A DNA stretch of 64,000 nucleotides from Caprella mutica (Eukaryota > Arthropoda > Malacostraca > Amphipoda > Caprellidae), in assembly GCA_947561585.1 (NCBI GenBank), contig CANNZV010000923.1, positions 62,001 to 126,000 on the forward strand. The letters are read 5' to 3'. The translations under genes were made by a program, and so were the position numbers. Positions 58,501 through 64,000 of the stretch are shown here, piece after piece (positions within the stretch are counted from its first letter, which is position 1; each line of letters opens with the position of its first letter). The notes beneath the pieces were generated by a model, which made no database searches, was not told where the DNA came from, and saw only the letters and a list, made by a program, of their open reading frames with translations.

Positions 58501-61500
58501 GCTGCATTTTTGTAGAAAAAATGCCGCGTCTGAAATAGGCATTAGGAAATTAACTAGTTTATCAATACTAGAGTTTCAGACCATCAAAAATAACATCAGA
58601 AATAATACACAGTATCATTTATATAATATTAATGTATATTTTTTAACCATCAAATTCTATTTTAATTCGTTATTTAAACAATCTTTAAAGGTCCTCTCCA
58701 GGCTCCAAGAAAAGAAAGTATATTACATAATATTATAGAACTATAAGGTCTAGGATCATTGATATGCAAACCGCATAAGATTCGGAACAGTATATACTTT
58801 TTATTTGTTTTTAATTTTTCAATACTGTGTTTACTAATCTGACGCTGAAGAAGAAGATTGTACACTCTTTGTTTTGATTTTCAATTTGAATTTAACAAAC
58901 AAACATTGCATGTTCGACCTTCGCTTAAGATTAAAATTATTTATTGAAGTATAAAAATGTCTCTATTATAGGTTTCTCTAATTTTATATTGAATTGATGA
59001 TACCTACCTAGTTGATATTCAAAACAAACGGCGTACATTCTTTTTCTTTTGAATATTGGCAAGTAGGAAGTGAAATGGTCGTTAATTATAAAATCATGAA
59101 ATGTCCTCACAACGCTCCGGAAATTTTTAGTTTATTACAAAACATTATAGAACTAAGATTTAGGATTACTAATCTGCTAACTTTATAAAATTAAGCTCAA
59201 TATATGTTTTTTTATATGCTTTTAAAGCTTTTGATAAACTATAGTACGAAACACTAATCTGACGGTGAAGAAAAACATTGCACACTCTTTGTTTTGATTC
59301 CCAATTTGAATTCTAACAAACATTGCATGTTCGAACTTCATTTAGAGCTTTTAATCATTTCCATAGTTGATAATAGTTTCTGTAATAAATTTCTCCTATT
59401 TTATACCTTCGAACAAATATTTAATATTGAATCCATTATACCTACCTAGTTGACACTCGAAACAAACGGTGTTCATTCTTTATCTTCCGACTGAAAATTA
59501 GCAACTCGGAAGTAAAACGGGTATTTTAGAGTTTTTATTATAAAAATCTTTAAAAGTATACAAAAAATAATTTAATTATTTTAAATTTCATAGTGTTTGC
59601 GGCAAAATTATAAAAAACTAAAGCCTTTTTGATTAAAAAAAATTGGTTGGATTGGAATGGACATATAAACATACTTTTATAAAAAGAAACCTAAATATTT
59701 TTTTAATCTGCATAATTAAATCAATAAGTTCACTTACCCGGGCATATCTCCGTCACCATAACCCCGTTTGTTACCCATTTGAGAAATGAATCCGGAATTT
59801 GGCCCGTATTTTGACCCTTCACTCGGATCGTACACTCTTCTCGCACGCTGAAAAAAGGGTCAAAATTAACATAGATATTTAAACCATTCTGTCTTAATTA
59901 AACACAATAAAGGATTCAGTTACAACTCAATATAAGAATGGAAAGACTTGAAAAATAAATAGGATTGTGACAATATGCTTTCAAAATCATAGAGAATATA
60001 ATAGACGGAGAGAATTAAAGAATATTGAATGGTTCTACACCAGCGGTATATAGTATTCGATACCATTTCATTTCGTCTGTGATATTCTTAAGATCTATGA
60101 TTTTAAAAGCATATTGTCACAACCCTAGTTATTACTAATACGAATTATTAGTTCTATTAGCTTCAGGTTGGTTCGATCCTATATTGGTTCGATTCCCAAT
60201 ATAGGAATTCAATTTTTAAATCTTTTTGATAAGTTAATTCTATTTATCCAAAAGTCTCAAAATACGTTGATATCATTATTAATATAAATAAGTATTATAT
60301 TAGGGAAAAGTAAGTAATTTTGAAATAATTTCAATAAATGATTTTTATGAATAATATATCTTGTAGCTAGAATAATTAATGGAAAATATTATCTATTACT
60401 TTTTAAATTCGATACTATAGTACCTACCGATATCATATAGTACGATAACAGTAATATATCGATAAAAAGATAAGGAAAAATTCTGCGAAATAAAATATCG
60501 TTCGAGATAACAATCATTTATACTATTTTACTAAATCTTCAACTTGTTTGTTTATATATTTAAAATTATAGTCCAAACATTTATTTCAATTCTTTCCTGG
60601 TACGATTTATCATATATATACCGATGTTTATTAATAATATTGCATGTGTCGTTGTTGAGTATTTATTATTATATTCAAATATTTTAATTCGATGGCTTCT
60701 AATTTATTTGCTTTTAACATGTGATAGGCTGGTATTTTTTTATTTTTGCTAGTAAAAGAAACGAAACATGTGGGAAAAAACGAAACATATGTGGGAAAAA
60801 ACGAAACATATGTGGGAAAAAACGAAACATGTGGGAAAAAATTAATCTCATTCCTTAGCCACATAATTACATTGATAAAATCTTAACTATAACACATAGT
60901 AGAGTGAAATCGTAATGTGTGCTGTCGATAGAAATCGTTGATAACATCAAAGATACTATTTGTATTAAAAATTATAAAATATATAGTTACTCTAATCAAA
61001 AACAGCGTAAATATAGCTATTTAAATAATGTTAGCTTAAATAGTTTAATTAATCTCACCTTAGTTCTGGCTGATAAAGGCCTCCCTCTTCTAGCAAAGTT
61101 GCCAGAGGCGCTGAGAGGGGGTCTACCCCTTCTTGCCCCCCTTACTGGGGGTCTACCAGGTCCTCTGGGGGTCTCAAAGGAGTCGTCAACAGCCATAAGC
61201 AGCTCCAACTGACTCTCCTCCTCCATAGTGGGTGTGGAGCGTCCACTCATCGGGGTAACGGACCCATTGGACCCACCACTGGAGCTGCCAACGTTAGTGT
61301 GGACCACCCTGTCGATGGTGTCAGTGAGACTTCGGAATTTGGTGGAGGTGGACGCTCCTTCTCCTCCTCCTCCAACATCTTTGATGATAGGTACAGCGTG
61401 CATACGAGGTTTCGGGGCGCTACCTCGGTACCTGACACGTCCCACAGAAGATCCTCTACGATAAACTCCTCTCATTCTCCTCCTACCATCATCCGTCTGA

Positions 61501-61823
61501 CTAGTAACCTCCTCCATGAACGAAGGGGTGTCGCATTCAATTTCCGAATCGGAGGATTGTTCTCTACTAACACTGGGAGATTCTTCCGTGCCGTCTGGTA
61601 CTTTCCGTGGAACTCTGTACGAAATAGCTCCTTTAAAATGCACTTTCAGAAGATCGTTACTTTCAAGCAATGCTTCAATTAATGTCTGTAAAGTCTTTTC
61701 TGATAAACTACTGTGTTCTCTTTGTACCAACCACGCTATTTTATTAAAACTTGGTCGTACGCGACGAGCGCGCAACACTCGAATAGCGTTAACTATGATA
61801 TCTTTGTGTTGAGAGCTTACCAT
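52596..61823 (-). CDS. Winged-helix / tandem PHD / SAM chromatin protein (KAT6- and SAMD1-like)
   Basis: Eight minus-strand exons join in phase: 61823-61059, 59847-59738, 58358-58276, 57615-57503, 55634-55505, 54275-54148, 53881-53762 and 52739-52596, giving 530 aa with a TGA stop. An in-frame TGA 27 nt upstream supports the ATG. Residues 3-74 match the SAMD1-like winged helix, which in KAT6A and SAMD1 binds unmethylated CpG DNA. Three GRP AT-hook-like cores lie at about 220-250. PHD1 ligands are C295, C298, C313, C316, H321, C324, C342, C345; PHD2 ligands are C348, C351, C363, C366, H371, C374, C389, C392, abutting like the double PHD finger of KAT6/DPF proteins that reads acylated H3 tails. 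A Ser/Pro linker follows, then an atherin-type SAM domain at about 457-523. No acetyltransferase domain is present, because the stop follows SAM. Inferred role: a nuclear CpG- and histone-tail reader that multimerises through SAM. Introns carry MITEs and a large 32-bp array. Confidence 0.88.
52995..53758. mobile_element. Possible DNA element abutting a PHD/SAM exon
   Basis: GGCATGTCGTAAAAATGTTTG near the left and AAAATGTTCGCATGCCC near the right are roughly inverted, with TTCGGA-rich interior arms. The right edge touches the intron side of the exon at 53762-53881. Confidence 0.3.
54325..54608 (+). repeat. Composite element with a single 60-bp unit
   Basis: Head, one 60-bp unit (54487-54542) and tail (54543-54608), in the same order as 50504-51510. 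Confidence 0.8.
54610..55265. other. Intron, nothing recognised
   Basis: AT-rich intron sequence without recognisable repeats. Confidence 0.4.
55268..55470. mobile_element. Hairpin MITE, GGCCGTWCACACGTAGGG family (copy 2)
   Basis: Near-perfect arms as in 5462-5732 but with a shorter centre lacking the GGTATCCATG core. It ends about 35 nt from the donor of the exon at 55505-55634. Confidence 0.85.
55690..55842. mobile_element. Partial pogo-like MITE
   Basis: TTCAGTCTGCCATGAATGGC to CACTATAGAGGATTTTC; the left terminus is missing. Confidence 0.65.
56088..57485. repeat. 32-bp minisatellite, about 43 copies, in an intron
   Basis: Unit TCCAATGGTCCAGTAATAGC plus TAGGGTACCTAT. Variants (GTGTACC, GTATACC, GATACC, TTTCAATGG) recur in the same order, indicating multi-unit duplications. 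The array ends about 17 nt from the donor of the exon at 57503-57615. Confidence 0.95.
57925..58260. mobile_element. Nested MITEs: CTGAGTTATGAA copy and GTGACAATATGC copy
   Basis: A GTGACAATATGC-family copy (58102-58260) joins directly onto a diverged CTGAGTTATGAA element (57925-58101). It ends 15 nt from the donor of the exon at 58276-58358. Confidence 0.7.
58381..58545. mobile_element. MITE, TCATGCCGCAGCAAAG family (copy 2)
   Basis: AGGCTCCTTACACATCAGCG to the inverted CGTCTGAAATAGGCATT, with the same interior as 35017-35160. Confidence 0.6.
58685..59620. mobile_element. Relative of the TTAA-flanked element (opposite orientation)
   Basis: Starts TTAAAGGTCCTCTCCAGGCT. It carries an internal duplication (ACACTCTTTGTTTTGATT near 58865 and 59283). 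The far end is degraded. Confidence 0.5.
59961..60126. mobile_element. MITE, GTTGTGACAATATGC family
   Basis: GGATTGTGACAATATGC to GCATATTGTCACAACCCTA, in the first intron of the PHD/SAM gene. Confidence 0.8.
60758..60842. repeat. About 21-bp tandem repeat, four copies
   Basis: Unit GAAACATATGTGGGAAAAAAC, in the first intron of the PHD/SAM gene. Confidence 0.85.
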
Positions 61824-61905
61824 GACTTTAAGTAAATTATAAACTCACAGATCAATTATATACTCAATGCGACTTTGAAACTGACATTCGAATGGTAAAT
61901 ACAAA

Positions 61906-62094
61906 ATGAATATCACTGAAAGAGTAATTTATATTGAAAATGACGCTCACACAACCATCTCAGACGGTGGTTCAACTTATACTGAATTATTTTATATGTT
62001 TAACTCTAGCCTCGAAGTACATCGTACCAGAATATTTCATTGTGTTGATCATGATTCTAATTTACTGTATAAAGGTACTATTCATGTAATTTGA
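61906..62094 (+). CDS. Hypothetical 62-aa ORF divergent from the PHD/SAM gene
   Basis: A complete ATG-to-TGA frame starts 82 nt from the divergent ATG at 61823. Its composition is not repetitive (begins MNITERVIYIENDAHTT) and looks more gene-like than neighbouring chance ORFs. A possible donor AAAG|GTACT sits near its end, so it might be a first exon. No domain is recognised, and it could equally be antisense to the 5' UTR of the PHD/SAM gene. Confidence 0.2.
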   Translation: MNITERVIYIENDAHTTISDGGSTYTELFYMFNSSLEVHRTRIFHCVDHDSNLLYKGTIHVI

Positions 62095-62249
62095 AGGACA
62101 TTTATTGGCAATTCAAGTAGTTTCAAACTTAATTCTTATACACTCAAATCGATTTACAGTTCAAAGATAAATATTTAATGGTTTGTAGAGATTTAAAAAA
62201 CGTACTAAAGCGACAAAATTGGTACCAAATTTACTGTACCGGGACATCA

Positions 62250-62310
62250 CAAAGAGGCGCATGCGCACTAGCATTTAGAAGTCGCTAACATCGCAGCCAA
62301 TCTATCATCA
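62250..62310 (-). promoter_or_regulatory. NRF1/Ewg-type site upstream of the PHD/SAM gene
   Basis: GCGCATGCGC at 62257-62266 is a perfect palindrome matching the NRF1 (Drosophila Ewg) consensus, common at housekeeping promoters. It is about 430 nt upstream of the minus-strand ATG at 61823. A CCAAT follows near 62297 on the plus strand. Promoter use is inferred. Confidence 0.4.
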
Positions 62311-64000
62311 ATACTTTATTAAAGCATAATAGTTAAATCTAATTGCTTTTCTGTGGCTTTGTAAATAGCATGTAGATTAGAAACATATCCGGAAAAAATT
62401 GGAAGTCTGCAGATTATCATAAACGTATCCCTACAATGAACTTGGAACGATAAAATGTAATTTCTATGACGTTTCAGCTAAATTTGAGATATTTTCTTAT
62501 TTTAAAGTTACTAAACTCACTTCTATTTATAAGCCAAAACGATGAAATAGTTATAAAGGAAAAAGTTATCAATTTCAAATTTATTTAGTTAACAAAGAAC
62601 TTAAAAAAAAATATAATTGGCAAAAGTGAAAATGTAAACCAATGGTAATATTTTATCTTTTCCTCGTTTTATATTTTCCACATGCATCTCAGTATCGCTA
62701 AAATGGCGTAGGTATGTTGGTTTGTTCATGAGTAAGTATTTAGTTATTTATCAACTTTATTTACATTTTCCTTCGCGCGCTTACATTTGGAAACGCTCTT
62801 TACTATAATGGATTTAAAATTTTAGGAATTTTTAATAGTTAGACTAGGTTTACATTTTAAATTAGGTACTTCATATTTCATAAATCACAATTAGGTAATT
62901 GAAATTAAATGTTCTTAACTCTCATTTGAGAAAAAATTAACTTGTAGCTAGGTACCTATTCTGTTTAAATTCTTGACTGATTCATGAATAATAAAATAGT
63001 GATGTTATACTGCCGTAATTTTGCAATGATACCTAGGTGATAAACTAGGTATATGGTTTATTAGATTAAATTATTATAAGATTTAATGTTGTGTGATACT
63101 AAGTGGATTAACAAGTTTTAGAAAAACAAAGAAGTTTAATGAAAGCAGGTTCTATCCTTCGCCGGAAATAATCGAAATTAGATAGGTATAGAGATAGAGT
63201 ATATAAATTAAGAAATTGTATCTAAAAATCAATTTGCAGGTGACTTTTGCAAAAAAAATCATAACTAGGTTTGTATCAATTTTAGTTTAGGAATTATTTA
63301 CACTACGGTCACTACCTACCTAATTTAAATGTTACATTCCAATTGCATTTTTTAAATAAAATAAACTGAATGCTTCAAGCTAAATTACATAGGTATAAAA
63401 TGTAATTATCATATTTAAAATTTCACACGTTCTGTAATGGTACCTATCCATTACTATGTATAATTCCATTCAGAAAACAAATTATGAAATATTTCCCACA
63501 GATAGCACGCACACGTGGTATGCTTCAGTCACTGAATCAAAATCCTTACTACCTAATTCCGTATGAGAAATAAATGTATAAATTAGATAGACGTAAATGT
63601 TATTAAAAACAGAGTTACATAATTAAATGTGTATGAAAATGATTATATACACGAAGCTGCACACTCTCTAGAATGATTTATACTGAGGTTATATAATTGG
63701 AAAATTTTCTTCGAATCATAGAAAACGACGGTACTTATTTTCTGCAGTAACTGAAGTAAAAAGAAAAGTATGTCTTCAAAGATCGGTATTTGTAAATATT
63801 TACAACATTGCAAATATCTGTTATTTTAATCAAATGAAATAAGAGTTCGAAATTATTGAAATTATTCAATTTATCTTATTTTTATATTTATACCACAAAT
63901 TTTACACATTGAAAAAAATAATTAGATTATTTACTTCATTTGTACATTTTAAAGGGAGGAGATTTTTACAATACTCAATGCAATTCAATTTAACTTTTTA
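62311..64000. other. No gene recognised
   Basis: AT-rich upstream sequence with only short chance ORFs and no clear repeat family. Confidence 0.45.

Noticed and set aside
60919..61812. Plus-strand ORFs of 78-127 aa opposite the first PHD/SAM exon
   Set aside because: They are shadows of the minus-strand winged-helix exon, which has the domain match and fits splice phase.

Overview
The window is eukaryotic nuclear DNA, most likely from an arthropod and probably an insect; I cannot name the species. It is AT-rich, its genes are split by GT-AG introns, and arthropod-style promoter motifs are present. It is crowded with short inverted-repeat transposons (MITEs), SINE-like tails and minisatellites. 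No bacterial operon, CRISPR array, tRNA or rRNA gene was recognised.

Three multi-exon genes can be reconstructed with consistent splice phases. (1) Plus strand, 25848-28642: a phospholipase D of the plant PLD-alpha type, with a C2 domain and two HKD motifs (763 aa from the chosen ATG); a likely promoter lies near 22.1 kb. (2) Minus strand, 49113-33441: a 510-aa protein-kinase-like protein in seven exons, in which the VAIK lysine, HRD and DFG positions are not conserved, so it is probably a pseudokinase. (3) Minus strand, 61823-52596: a 530-aa chromatin protein in eight exons, with a KAT6/SAMD1-type winged helix, AT-hook-like GRP motifs, two tandem C4HC3 PHD fingers and a C-terminal SAM domain. 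Genes 2 and 3 are arranged head to tail with about 3.5 kb between their coding parts. Nothing in the sequence shows that the three genes work together.

Layout: 0-22 kb is almost entirely repeats: a 24-bp array (0.5-1.8 kb), a GAGTCA-rich hairpin (4.0-4.4 kb), MITEs, SINE-like copies, and a large satellite block at 16.5-19.8 kb with a foldback element inserted in it. 22-30 kb holds the PLD gene, with two arrays and four hairpin MITEs in its presumed first intron or upstream region. 30-33 kb is repeats. 33.4-49.1 kb is the pseudokinase gene, whose long introns contain MITEs, a 17-bp palindromic array, a 180-bp repeat with CRE palindromes, and 60-, 34-, 26- and 22-bp arrays. 49.4-52.5 kb is intergenic and includes a 60-bp array. 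52.6-61.8 kb is the PHD/SAM gene, with a 1.4-kb array of 32-bp units in one intron. 62-64 kb is its upstream region with an NRF1-type site.

The repeats recur in recognisable families, and several minisatellites seem to have grown from MITE ends or cores. Exon models were made by eye from frame, splice sites and domain sense; transcript evidence would be needed to confirm them.
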